Below are positions 49,601 to 61,849 of a DNA stretch of 64,000 nucleotides, piece after piece. The stretch lies in NCBI GenBank assembly GCA_921293015.1, contig OV121081.1, positions 27,965,158-28,029,157 of the forward strand, in the 5' to 3' direction. Under the pieces are notes generated by a model, which was given only the letters and a program-made list of their open reading frames with translations, was not told the origin of the DNA and searched no databases. How positions within the stretch are numbered: the first letter of the stretch is position 1; each line of letters begins with the position of its first letter. The stretch comes from Phorcus lineatus (lineage: Eukaryota; Mollusca; Gastropoda; Trochida; Trochidae). A program made the position numbers and the translations under genes.

Positions 49601-52304
49601 CAACAATGCCTCGAGTGTCACACAATCAACTGCAGAGACGATAGAGGGAACGTTGATGTGGACTCTCTCTACCTGAGGTCAGAAGCTTTTTATTAATGCT
49701 CACTAACTTTCACTCTGCCTTTTCTCTTATATATACATCGGTAACTTTATAGATCTGCCATGTAGATTATAACTACCCACTCCCCACCTAGAAGTTAAGT
49801 TTCACCTATCGTCCTAGTTAATCTGATACAAAGGGTAAATACTTTTCACTGGCCAGCGAAGATTACGATTGTACAATGACATGCAGATAAATTAGTACAA
49901 AGGTTGACTCCATTCTAGCATATAGAATAACCTTTACTCTGAACCAATATGGGGTATATGTACTATGCATTTAAGTAACTGTTATAGTTAGTTAAATGCG
50001 TATCGGGATATAGCTAGTCATGCACTATCAGTGTCATAAAATACGCTAATATAATGTAGCACAAACTAGGGTAGTCTATGTTATGCAATGGGAGCCTTTT
50101 GAAATTGGCATTTAGTACATGGTGGAGTCATGTGTGTCAATCGTTATTATTGATGTCATTTGGTAAAGGAGATTTAACTCATTGTTATAGATAATCTGTT
50201 CAGTACAGCGGCTATATAGAGGTGTAGAGTCGAGATTTTGTACCGATGAGCGAAAAAAGTAACACAGCTGGTGATTTGTCAAACATAATTCTCGAAACTT
50301 ATTCATATTTTTTGGAAGATAGATTTGGGTATGTAATGTTTGATAGGTAAGTAACACCGGTATATAAGTAATTTTCACTTATTTCGTCTTCCGTTTTGTA
50401 AAACAACGTTTCTTGACTTTCATTGAAAATAAGGCATTGTCAAATATTGAATTGAGTTTCATATGCAAGTCGATCGCGACTTACATGGTTGGTACATTAA
50501 ACAGCATATTTGGTATTGTGTCACGTATACAAAGTAAAATTTTATGAAAATCTCAATGTTAAATCGTGCAGGGACAACATTGAGCAAATACTCGTTCACT
50601 ACAATCAGATTACATGACACGTTATGTATTGAAATTTGCTACGATAAATAGTCTATACTATTGTCAATTTCATACATGAAAGCATGTGTGCGTGACAAGT
50701 AAAAATACATTTGTCAATCAACAATTCTTATTTGAACTGGCTATAGGGATATCAATATTTATTGCTGTTCTCAAAATTTGATAAAGTCTATATGGTGCAT
50801 TGTAACCTTGCTTATTCTTGAAAAAAACATTTCATACAACCGTGCGTAAAATCTAGAAACTGTCATTCTGTCATTCGTAACTACAAACCACCTTGAAGTT
50901 GGAGCAAGTTACAACGTCAGTTGTTTCTAGTCGATTGTAGATTCAGATTATTCCCAATTAATTATTGAAACATTTTTTGAAATACGCTATCCGCAAAATA
51001 GATTTTTTTTACATAAAATCGTAAAATTAAAAACCGCTGTCTTGTTGAACAAATTAATGATTTTTCTTCTTTCTGTAAAAACAGTGAAGTTAAGATTTAG
51101 AATGAAAGCAATAGAAATTGTAATTCCCCTTAGTGACGTCAACAAGCTGTCTCAAATTTATGAATATATCGATAAAGAACGAAACATGCATCAGAGGGAC
51201 AAGAGAAGTATAATATACCCGAATTTGTTAAAATAAAATCACTGAAGAGTGTAAAATGGTGCAAATTTTGATTATTCAAACTTCATATGCATATACCTCG
51301 CTTTCTTGACCTTATACATGCAGTGAGATGTTTCTATCAAATCTGCTTCAAAACCTACATAGTGACGGCACATGTTAGCGTGCCCAGTTGACCTTCATCA
51401 ATGAAATTCAGAAACAATCGCCATGGATAACCGTATATGGGACCCGTGAAGGGTTGCCTTTTCCCCATACGGACCCACGTAAACTGAGGGACTCGACACT
51501 TATCTAATTGTGCTTCGGTTCATCCAGCTTGTTCGAACACGGTGTTCAAAATGATTATTGGACGTTAAATGACCTTATTTTCGGGTCATAATGAGCGGCG
51601 CTTTGTGATGTCATGTAGCATAGTATTAAAGAAACAGAAATAGCGAAAGTTTCATCTACCCCCATCATCATCATTATCCTCATCCTCCTCATCATCTCAA
51701 AATATCATTGTCGTCGTAAAATATACGTTAAATTTAAATTCAAATCATTTCATTCGTTAAGGGCATTGTAGCGTGTTCTATTTCACTAATCTTGCACAAA
51801 TAAATTGGTTAATGCAAAATGTATTATTACCAGGGGGTCAGATATTTAATTACATCAATTTGATTAACAGTAGCCGTCGTAAATATCCAAATCAAGCAAT
51901 AACTGAATACGGCCGGGTTTCAATGGGAACACATCACTTTCATTTAATTAGATTTACTGAATATTAAATTATTTAATTACTTAAATTTACTTTATTTCGT
52001 ATTTACAACAAATGTAAAGATAATGCATGTCTCTCGACATTACTGATGATCAGCACTCATGTAATCTACCTCATGAGTTATTAAGCAAATAGTTATAAAA
52101 ATGATTCTCAAATACAGGGTGTATTTAATGATGCTACGATATCGGAAATATTAAAATTTTGCCTAAAGGCAAATGAGCCAACACGGAAGCCGTTTTTATA
52201 TATAGTAACAATACTAATTCTATGTTTTGGAAGTAGGTTAAAATACGAAATTGCGTTATTGAATAATAGTTCATACTTAATTCTTAGTTCAGAATTTAGG
52301 TAAA

Positions 52305-52547
52305 TTTGTTGAACCGTATTCAGCCCTTTTCATCTGTCCATAATTTTTCCATTTTGTGCACAGCTGGCCTTAGATTTTTTTCTTAGCCGACATCGGCCGT
52401 CTTAACTTTGTCATTGTTGATTACAGGTCACTTGTAAAGCCTGTTAAGTATTTCATATCAACCATAGAAAGCTAAAATGAGTGTCTATACCCTTAGCCTT
52501 AAAATGTCAAATTTGAACCGAAAAAAGTGCTATAGTGCCTTTAAAGA
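52305..52547. repeat. Dispersed repeat related to 20620-20895
   Basis: Shares CATTTTGTGCACAGCT, TTAGCCGACA, TTGTTGATTACAGGT and the end AGTGCCTTTAA with the repeat nested in the MITE at 20329-20923. Both end in GTGCCTTTAA, so this is a second non-autonomous element family. Confidence 0.7.
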
Positions 52548-53245
52548 CTCTTGCTATTGATCTAAAACAAATTGCCTTACAATTGGCAAAATTGTTTATC
52601 AAGTATCGTGATACACCTCTATTTCCCTATCAAAACGTGGAACAGTGCCTTTAAGACTATTTCACCTCTATACGAAAGTACATATTTGGTATGATAAAGG
52701 ATTACAGTTTGCATCGAGATAGGTCAGCCTTGAATGCATTCAGGGAAATATTCAGGGACCTTAAATTTTCAAAACGTAAATCTTCAGTCTCAATCTCGGT
52801 ACTGTATATTTGTCAAGGTACTTTAGTCTGAACTGACACTAAGAGTGATAGAGTAAATAATGAGCGTTCATGTCATTCAATCTATGACACAGTGAACCAA
52901 TACCCTGCATATCTTAGATATCTGCGTATGACATACCTAACTTTGACCAGCTACTTATAGTTGACCTAAAATGTACACTGAAATGTCAAAAAAGAAATAT
53001 AGGATTAATACCAAATTTATCTACAAAGCATTCTTAAAGTAAGTCAGCAGCCAATTTACGGTTGATATCTTTAATGGCATATTTTTAAAGGCACTGTAGC
53101 GAGATTTCTCGAGTTTTTATTTCGTCTAATATTCCCCAAATGATATTAGTTTGTGCACAATATTATCTCACTACGGATATCTAGTATTTTTCTCAAATGA
53201 TACACACTTATATTTCCTCGATTTCCAGATCGCTAAGTGGTCACC

Positions 53246-56200
53246 ATGGAGATAGACCCGGATGACCCTAGGGGTTCCATGTTGAATCTAAAAGACAGCT
53301 CCCTGAAACGAGGCTGGCGGAAGCAAAGGGACGAAGAGCAAGCAGAAGACACCAAGTGCGGTTTGGGACGATGCAAACCCGATACGCTCCAGTGTTGTGG
53401 CGCCATGGCTGCCTTTACAGCCGTGTATAGCATTTCCGGTTTGATAACTACGGCTCTGCAAAGCTACGTGGCCTCCCAGATTACCGCCCTTGAGCGCCAT
53501 TTTGGATTTACGAGTTCAATGACTGGGTTCATCGTAAGTTCCAACGAGATCGGTTTCTTGTCAGTGACGATTCTCTTCAGCTACTTCGTTCGTAAAATGC
53601 ATATTCCGCGGATGCTGTCAGCATCGACATTCATGTACGGTGTGTCTGGACTCATGTGTGTGATCCCCTTCCTGCTGACCAGAGACCAAGTGTCCACTCC
53701 CTCCTCCGACAACTTTGCTTCAGTCTTCCAAACAGGACCTCTGTGTGCTCTGGAGACCATCGTAGCGACGACACCCAGTTCCAATCTGACAGAGACTATA
53801 TGTAAAGAGAAGAAGTTCTCCTACGTTCAGGATCCGACAATGCGGAAGATAGCTCTTGCTATTATTAGTTCAGGGATGATCATCCAAGGAATCTGCAAAG
53901 CTCCAAGGTCTTCAGGTCTAGCAACCTACGTTGACGATAACGTACCCAAGACGAAGACGCCGATGTATATAAGTCAGTTACCCTTTCAGTAATTCGATTA
54001 ATATTTGGTATGGTAGGTTGCTAAAGACGAAGACGCCGATGTATATAAGTCAGTTACCCTTTCAGTAATTCGATTAATATTTGGTATGGTAAGTTGCTAA
54101 ATCTAAACTAAAATTGTGGTTGCAATCGGTTAATTGTTTTAAATGTAGCAGGACATTTTACGTTGCTTGTTCTTAACTGAAGTACTGTGTGATTCTTTGA
54201 AATGATTCCATTGGGAGGATATTGTTCCAGATATCGGTGTTGATTTCGAAACAAGTTCTTTGTTGAGAGAAAACGAGATTTCAAAGTAGATAGTAATATC
54301 AGACACAAGCATGTGTGTTTCTACACAGAACTATGGGAATAAGTTGATCCACAGAAATCATTCTGATTTTCCATATCAACGTTCTAAGTTAACTTCTCAA
54401 GAAGTTCTATATGATGATTCTGAAAAACAGTATACGACTTTATTGATATTCAGTATTTGATTAAACGTCAGAAACTATCAGGTATCAAGTTTGAAACTCC
54501 TGAACTCTCCGTCCTTTGGCCTTTTTGTCAAATATAAAACCTTTAACTTGCACAATTACGTGTAACTGGTGAAAAATTATGCTTTTGATACTTGAACTGT
54601 GCGCTCCTTATGATGAGGCCACCGAATTGACGTCATAATGTTTGACCTTGACCTTTGATCTTGACATTGATGTAGAGAGCATATCCGAAAAGGACGGTTT
54701 TAACAATAGTTCATCAATAAATGTTTTGGCTGGAAAACTATCTATGAACAAATAGCAGAACGCTTTATTGTGCTACAAATACCTTGAATATCTCTAAAGG
54801 CCATTCCTATCCTGATGTAATGTTTTCATTTGCCAGGTATTATTTTCGGATGTGCCATTTGTGCTGCTGCTCTTGCGTTTGGTCTTGGTGGAGTATTCAG
54901 TCAGACCTTCATCACCTTAGAACGTGAGTACAGAGGTACACAGAGGATACTAAACGACTTTCCATATAATACTATTTATATTAAACGAGATAATGATGAA
55001 AGTATGAAACGAGCGAAAGCAAGTTTGATACCAAATCATTAACGAGTTTAATAAAAAAAATAGCACTAAATTGAAGGAAGTTTAGTATTCTGTTTATTGC
55101 TTGACCTTAGTAATCAAGCAAGATTGCCGAAAGTGTACTGAACGAAACTGTGACAGCGGTGCCAACATTGTATCGTTACAACCACATACTATTATCGTCA
55201 TACGTGCAGCAGTGTTACACTAGTTTAATATCGCCGTAAAAAATTACACTGCAGGATCTTACACGGGCGAGTAATATAGACAGTTACTTAATGGGACAGT
55301 AGCTGTTTTTTAAAATAAATATAGTGGCCTATTCTCTCCCAGCACGGGTAGCTCCGTCATGTACATTCTTATACATCCTCTGTCGAATGTAGAAGCTTGA
55401 GTGGATAATATCAATGATTGGATGATATCAATAAGATACTTGTGCAATCGGCGACGCCGGTTCTAAAGTCTTCTTTTAAAACACCTCAAATATTTCTTCG
55501 ACTTTATTCGATTATATATTACTTTTAGTTGCTTAATTTAGCACCTCTGTAGGGAGACAATGAAAGTGACCTCAATAAAGCGAACATAAATGTTACTAAT
55601 TGCAAGGCAATGTTGTTCACCATCAGGAGCATTTACAAAAGGAACGTATCAGGTTAAGCTAATGTTCACACAAAAATGGCGGCCAGCAGTTTTTACTTAA
55701 TAATCGATAAAACGAATCAATCTCATTGAAATCAGCTCGTAACTTGTCTTCGTACCTCTCTGCGTCTCTTGAACAAGAAACGCAGCGAGGGACAAGTTTC
55801 GAGCTGATTTCAATGAGATTGTAATACAAATGTACTTTTCCAGCAGTACGAACGGCCGCATTGATTGATGCGATGTTTGACCCTCTTATAGATAATACCT
55901 TTCCTAGAAACCAATGTTTTTGGGGAAAATTTGAAGAAATAAAATTTTCAGAAAACGTTTTACCGTCCCTTTACGGTTGATAAGCACAAGCTTTAAATGT
56001 GTCCTCCAATACTGTTATGAAGACTGGACCATTTTGATTTTAATTAGCTATTGTTGTTAAGGTAACTGTAATCATCTTATTAACATTAGTGTATGTTTGT
56101 TAAAGATAATTTTATTGTTTGAAGATCTCTTGAAAAAAACCCATCTTGTTCTAGAATCCAGAAACATTGACTTTCTTCTGTTAAAATCAAATGGGAATAA

Positions 56201-59200
56201 ATTACTATTGTAACCTGTATAGGTAGAGAATGAATATTCATATTCATAAAACATGCCAGTGACTGGTAGACTAGCGAAGTTGAAACAACACTATATAATG
56301 TTCAAACTCATTGAAATCAAATCGAAACTTGTCCCTCGTATTCATCATGATAGTATACAAACACACGATCATTTAGCATTTATTCCAGCTCGGGTTTTCT
56401 CGGTTACATTCAGAAAAGCTCGAATCCCGAGATACATAGGTAAGATGTGATGTTTTAAATGTCAATTCAAAAGTTGCCAACGTCTGTCCAGCCTCGATGC
56501 TCATTGGCCTACTGGCGGTCAAGGCCGTCTGAAACGGCTCTTATGAAGCAGTGGTTAGATCAAGAAACGCAGCGAGGTACGAGGGACAAGTTTCGATCTG
56601 ATTTCAATGAGATTGTATAATGTTTAACATTCCTGAAAAAGTCCACTTTGTTTGTAGCTACGGGCCTGACCCCCATGCACCCGAGATGGGTCGGAGCTTG
56701 GTGGATGGGATTCCTCGTGTTCGGGGTGGCTGCTATGTTCTTTTCGCTTCCGCTCATGTGTTTCCCTCGCAGGATGAAGAAAGCACCAGAGAGGCATGAC
56801 AAACCAATCAAAATCTCGGGTAGGAGTGAATGGAGATAGGATTTTATTTGGCGAAAAGAACACATAGAATATAAAAGCAATAGATAGTTGAGATAGTAGA
56901 GAAATTCAATGCAATTAGCTTCAGCAAGTTTGTAACTGATCTGTAACCAATCTAGAAAAAAACTATCTGTAAAGCTTAAGCCGTAAAGTCCTTTGTAACG
57001 ACAGACAAAAATTTATAAACGTCGCACCATATATACACATTAAGACTTTTTCTTACATAATAGATAAAAAGTAAATATGCCACTACAAGATACCTAACAT
57101 ACTTAGCAAGATGTACAAGTGATTGAATCGGGTCTGTTTTAAATGTGACATGGGTTTCAAATGGTCATATTTGAAAAATCTTCCAAAGTATTATATTACA
57201 ACATCATTTGCTCGGTATTAAAACCGTCAATTTGATCATAACTTTCCATCCACTTCTTTGTTCAGGTTTCCTGGCTGCTGTTGCCCGGCTGCTGACAAAC
57301 CCTGTATACTTACCCATAACGCTGGCGAATTGTTTAGTGTTGTTTTCTCTCGGGGGAATCATGGCTTTCCTCCCCAAATATCTCGAGACACAGTTCACCA
57401 TGCCCAGTTGGAAGACCAACATTATCCTTGGTAAATATCTAAAACGTAACTCTGTAAAAGGCTTTTTAGAGTTTCCCCTAGGTAACCATACTATAGAAAT
57501 GATAACTCAAACAAATTCCTTTTTTACCATCAAAGGTACTTGAAGTGATCAGGTGCATCGTGACCTTTGTAGTGAAATTTTTTTTTGTCTTTTAAGGATT
57601 TCACAGATGAATTACCTCCATTCTTCTCAAAGGTAACGACTATAGATATGCTTAGAATGAATTCAAGGGGGCTGGGGTGGGGGGGGATACTCTTCACAAA
57701 ATCTCTACTGAAATTAACCTCCCAATGAAATTTCTACGTCGATATGACCTGCGAGCCTCTTGATAAGAGATTCGCAACGCACTTACTTCTTACTTTCTTG
57801 AAATCGGCGTGCAATTCAAGCGCTACCAGACACATATTTCCACAACTCGTATCAAGCCGTTTCATTGGGTTATTGTTCCACGCGAAGACTGAAAGGCTGG
57901 CAATTTACATCTTTTCCTGAAAATTCCCAGGGGTGATATGTAGAGAGGATCAGCAGGCCTAGGTAACCGAGGATAGATGCTAATACGACAACAACACTAT
58001 TTCTTTATTTAGGTGGGACGAGCATTGTAACAAACTGCGCCGGGACTATGGTCGGAGGAATCGTCATATCAAAATGGAAGTTGACACCGCTGACATGCTT
58101 GAAGATAGGAGTGGTGTCCGTAGCGTTCTCCGTCTTCCTACAAACTGCAGCAGTTTTTCTTGGGTGCCCTAATCCCATCATCTCTAAAGGCAGCAACGTT
58201 GTTTTCAAGTAAGTGTGAAATGTTTCATCCTATATAACTTAAAGCTGGTATAACCTTCCTTAAATAGGAATGATATTTTTCTATGTTTGACAGGTTGACA
58301 GGACACAAACTACCTTGAATATCTACAGAATCAAATTTTGTAAAAAAACTTTTTATATCACATAACTCTCTACACTCCTCACATCTGTTTAAAAAGTTCC
58401 ATATTTATCATTTCTTTAAAAAAAACTAGCGGCGAAAATTTACAACTCGAATACATTCCTTATTTTGATAAAAATAAAATGTCAATCTCATACCATCTTC
58501 GGCGCACAAGTGAAGGAGTTCATGTCTTCTCAACGGTTAGGGGGCAATTCAAATGCTCGATTTGCAACAACGTTACTACTTTCTAGCCAATAATAGATCA
58601 GCCAGGATTTCAGAAAATGCTTATTAGAGAAGTGATGCCTAAAGAAAATGCTCTGGGGAGAGAATATTGATATAAAGTCAGCCTATTTATTCATTTTTTA
58701 GACTTCGGTCTATCACAGAGTTTGATTTCCATGTATAATTGCTTTATTTAAGAAGTCGGTCAAGCTTGAATATGACATACGGCCCTGAAACGACAACAGC
58801 AACGGCCCCGATCAACTGTAACGGCGACTGTGGCTGCAACGACGACGTATACTTCCCAATGTGTGGAGCTGACGGCACCAACTACTTCAACCCATGCTTT
58901 GCAGGATGCAGAAAGTTCAACAGAACAGCTTATGTATGTTTTATTTTATAGTACACGCTATATGGTCCAAGTAAAATCACTAACTCGTCTGGCTTATTAC
59001 ACTATCACTAATTAAATCGTATAACAACTGAACGCGCCCAAGTAATTCCAATTGTATACCCTGTAAGAGAGTTAAGTAGGATGACATCTTCCCACGCATG
59101 GCCTATTCTTACGTCAGTCCCAATGACTTGCTAAGATAGGCCTTGCCGCATTTCCCGTATTCTTCTGTGTTTGTCGCAAAGGCTGCCGCGACGGATCGCG

Positions 59201-61707
59201 ATTGTCCAATGAAAAATCATATGAAAATTGCAACTTTTTAGCAGAAGAGGGCGTTGCACTGAAAACACGAATATTGACTGGTTGGCAGCAAGGCTAAATT
59301 AGCCAGACTGGTGCAATTTAAAGCCATGCTTTTGAAGATGTGGCTAATGTAGCCAACTAAACTTGAACAATCAACTAGCAGGCGCGATGCACAATTATTG
59401 CTATTTTAAGTGTAAGTGTTCCTATAAAGCTGGTCATTGATAACCCCGGTAGTATAATTTGCAATTGGTAGAATAAAGTCTTCAGCATTTTTTAAAGTTG
59501 TGAAATCAAGATATAATGATACTTTAACTCAGAACATTATGCAAGTTAAAGATAAGTCTTTATTTAAGATTAAACAGAGCAAAACATTTTATTTTTAACA
59601 ATGCCTTACACGATCCCGAAAAAACGTTTCCAGACTTATAGCGACTGTGCATGCGTGACCGGAAGTGAGAAGTCGGCCATGCCGGGACTGTGCGACACTG
59701 ATTGTCCCTTTTTCTACCCATTTATCGGCATGTCGGTGGTTGGAGGATTGGCAATGTCCGCCACAGCTATGCCTATCTTTATCTCCATTATCAGGTATGT
59801 GAAGGGTTTTATTCCCCGTCGCCTTTAGCCCATTCTCTCCGAACAGAGGTAGCTCCGTCATAAATTTCTATGCAACCTCTGTCTTAATTCGAAGGTTTCT
59901 CGGTCTTCCGGCACTTTCCCCTAGCGGGAAAATATTGTTACTTAAACTACCTGGCTATATTTCAGCCAATGAAATCAACGAATGCATGAATAACATATTT
60001 GATGTCACACAGTCCTGTGCAATCAAACAGTCGGAAAAGGAGGCGTTTGTAAAGACGACTCAAAGTTCAAGGTGCATATTCGAATAAAGTTGAGCTTTTG
60101 GGAAGCTTACGGAAATAACTTAGGCGATTTGAATGATAACTTTTGAAACGGCGTCGCTGATTGATTGCACAACTATCTTGATTGCATCCAATCAGCGTTC
60201 TACATTTCGTGCACAAGAAACAGACGTTGTATAGAAATTTATGACGGAGATACCTCTGTTGGGAGAGAATGCCTTTAGCCTAAAACCTATATCAATTTCA
60301 ACCGTTTACAAATATGAATATCAAAAGAACTGGTAACATTTTCAAGCGTAATATTTAAAAATTGGATTTGCTTCGTCTTGAAAATACAAAAGCTTTTGAC
60401 GATTTGTGTGACTTTCGTTTGATTTATAGGTTGGGGCTTTTTTAAAATACAGAACTCTTTAGTCCCTATAATGCAGCTTTAGTGTCATGTTAAGGAATGG
60501 GGTTTCATGTAACCTAACTTGAAATTGCTTTGTCAAGAGGCCCTATAAACTGAATAATAGAGCAAAAAGCACGGGCATGGGTCAGGTTTCCATTATAGAC
60601 TCTTGAAAATCTAACATTTATAGCCTTTCTAATGATATTTCTGTTGCCTTTATGTTCTAGGAGTGTGTCTGAAGAGGACAAGCCAGTTTCACTTGGAATG
60701 GGAGGGTTTCTCAACACTCTTTTAGGTCAGTGGAAGTCAAGTCTGTTTTAGAATCAGTTATAGTACATTCAGGTAAAAAAATTCTCCATGAGAATATTTT
60801 TTGTTCATAGTTCCTTAGATCGATTGAAGGAGCCTATAGCGATTGTAACATCCCGATGGGTCAGGAAAATAACTTAGGCTACGCCATTTCCACCAGTCTA
60901 TTTGCTATTATTTCTTTTGGCTCTTCTTTTGGTTCTTCAAGCTATGTTAACACACGAGATGTTTGCAGGAAAATTAAGAGCCCTTCTAACAAATGCACGA
61001 CCGAAACGGAATGGAGTCAACTACCTTACGGCTTTTTAAAATGGGGTCTTGTTGAGTCTATGTGCAGATGTTTGCGGACATTTATGTTTATGAGAACTAT
61101 TCCAAATAATGACGATCTTCCTTGACTTTGTGTCCTCAACATGGGGAGGGGGAGTCTCTCAATTTTAACATCTACTTATAAAACATATTTGACAATGAAT
61201 TTGCCTGCTTTACAAGGGTTAATTACTTCGATTACTGATTTTAAAGGTCCAAACTTAATATTCCTGAGGAGTTGATTTTCATATTTGAGATGACTGAGCC
61301 GAGAATGAAGTCTTTGTTTGACTTGGTTTTGTCAACCACATATCATTAAATAATATCAATAAATTATCTAAAAAAGCATGTCACAAAACCGTTTTTTGGT
61401 TGTTCATTCTGCTTATTTCGTTTCAGGGTTCCTGCCCGGGCCTATATTTTTCGGATGGTTGATTGACAAGGCTTGTATTCATTGGAACGCCGGATGTGGA
61501 AACACTGGATCATGCGCACTGTACGATATTGAGTTGTTCCGGTATTTCGTAATGGGAGTACCGGCAGCAGTTCGTGTTTTGACGTTAATACTGTATGTGT
61601 TCGCACTTTGTATGGCCAAGCGACCTGGATCGTACTACAGGAAATACGAAGAGGAACATGGCACCCAAGACGAAACAATAAAAATGAATACAAAGTTTCG
61701 TTCATAG
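53246..61707 (+). CDS. Solute carrier organic anion transporter (SLCO/OATP family)
   Basis: Nine exons: 53246-53972, 54837-54923, 56658-56819, 57266-57430, 58013-58208, 58753-58933, 59634-59794, 60661-60725, 61427-61707 (stop TAG). They total 2025 bases, 674 residues, a normal size for this 12-helix family of plasma-membrane transporters for bile salts, hormones and other large organic anions. The start ATG at 53246 has a strong context (TCACCATGG). Residues 56-145 hold the first helices; RWVGAWWMGFL at 281-291 is the OATP signature; LLTNPVY and FLPKYLETQF follow. Exons 6-7 encode the extracellular Kazal-like Cys domain (NCNGDCGCNDDVYFPMCGAD). IPCF-like GPIFFGWLIDKACIHW marks the last helices and the tail is short and charged. 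The usual signature Asp is His279. The substrate cannot be told from sequence. Confidence 0.96.
53948..54099. repeat. 76-bp tandem duplication across an exon-intron border
   Basis: 53948-54023 and 54024-54099 are identical except for one base. The unit includes the last 25 coding bases of transporter exon 1 and its donor (TATATAA/GTCAGT), so the intron has a second complete donor copy 76 bases downstream. Use of the second donor would read through TAA at about 53990. Confidence 0.95.
55290..55975. mobile_element. Probable inverted-repeat MITE in transporter intron 2
   Basis: Left end GGGACAGTAGCTGTTTTTTA near 55293; right end ACGTTTTACCGTCCCTTTA near 55972 is its diverged inverse. It contains a fragment of the MITE family at 59831 (ATTCTCTCCCAGCACGG near 55332) and a hairpin at 55720-55825. 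Ends are approximate and internal patches belong to other repeats. Confidence 0.55.
55720..55825. repeat. Hairpin with ~30-bp arms
   Basis: AATCTCATTGAAATCAGCTC pairs with GAGCTGATTTCAATGAGATT, and the pairing continues inward through AACTTGTC / GACAAGTT. The loop holds TCTCTGCGTCTCTTGAACAA. The same arms recur at 56300-56625. Confidence 0.85.
56300..56625. mobile_element. Inverted-repeat element, second copy of the 55720 family
   Basis: The arm AACTCATTGAAATCAAATCG plus AAACTTGTCCCTCGTA (56306-56342) is inverted at 56574-56615 (TACGAGGGACAAGTTTCGAT, then TTTCAATGAGATTG). About 230 bases of unrelated sequence lie between. It ends just 33 bases upstream of the acceptor of exon 56658-56819. 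Confidence 0.75.
59115..59345. repeat. Possible dispersed repeat in transporter intron 6
   Basis: GGCCTTGCCGCATTTCCCG near 59140 and, inverted, GGCAGCAAGGCTAA near 59284. Related strings occur at 18277 and 47110. Boundaries unclear. Confidence 0.4.
59831..60271. mobile_element. MITE with ~53-bp terminal inverted repeats and 9-bp target duplication
   Basis: Left end CATTCTCTCC, then ACAGAGGTAGCTCCGTCATA and AATTTCTATGCAACCTCTG. The right end is its inverse with a few mismatches. CCTTTAGCC flanks both sides (59822-59830, 60272-60280). Long inverted ends with a 9-bp duplication fit a Mutator-like non-autonomous element. It starts 36 bases past the donor of exon 59634-59794. A partial relative lies near 55328-55390. 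Confidence 0.88.
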
Positions 61708-61843
61708 TTAAGGCGTATTCACGTGTGGAACGCTCTCCATAAGATTGAACGATATAGATAATATATAGAAAATTTCATGGATCTGGTCTAACATTCCATG
61801 AAATCCCGAACATTCCTACAGGTGGATTCTTCAGAGAGCTTTA

Positions 61844-61849
61844 AATAAA
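61844..61849 (+). promoter_or_regulatory. Poly(A) signal of the transporter gene
   Basis: AATAAA 137 bases past the stop, the first strong signal downstream. Confidence 0.6.

Larger units (their letters stand above)
46907..53245. other. Intergenic region between gene C and the transporter gene
   Basis: Holds the gene C 3' UTR, the LINE fragment at 47589-47821, a SINE-like piece near 47825-47875, an imperfect direct repeat at 49410-49600, CACACA-rich repeats near 49210-49370 and repeat ends with GTGCCTTTAA (52305-52547 and near 52630). The sequence TTTCCAG at 53221-53227 is a good acceptor, suggesting that the transporter has an untranslated 5' exon somewhere here. No coding exon was recognised. 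Confidence 0.5.

Noticed and set aside
58701..58752. Acceptor TTTTTTAG near 58701 for the Kazal exon
   Set aside because: It has a better pyrimidine tract, but every reading from it in the required phase meets a stop before the Kazal motif.
60856..61125. 89-codon open frame as an extra transporter exon
   Set aside because: Exons 60661-60725 and 61427-61707 join in phase and match the family without it; no suitable splice sites flank it.
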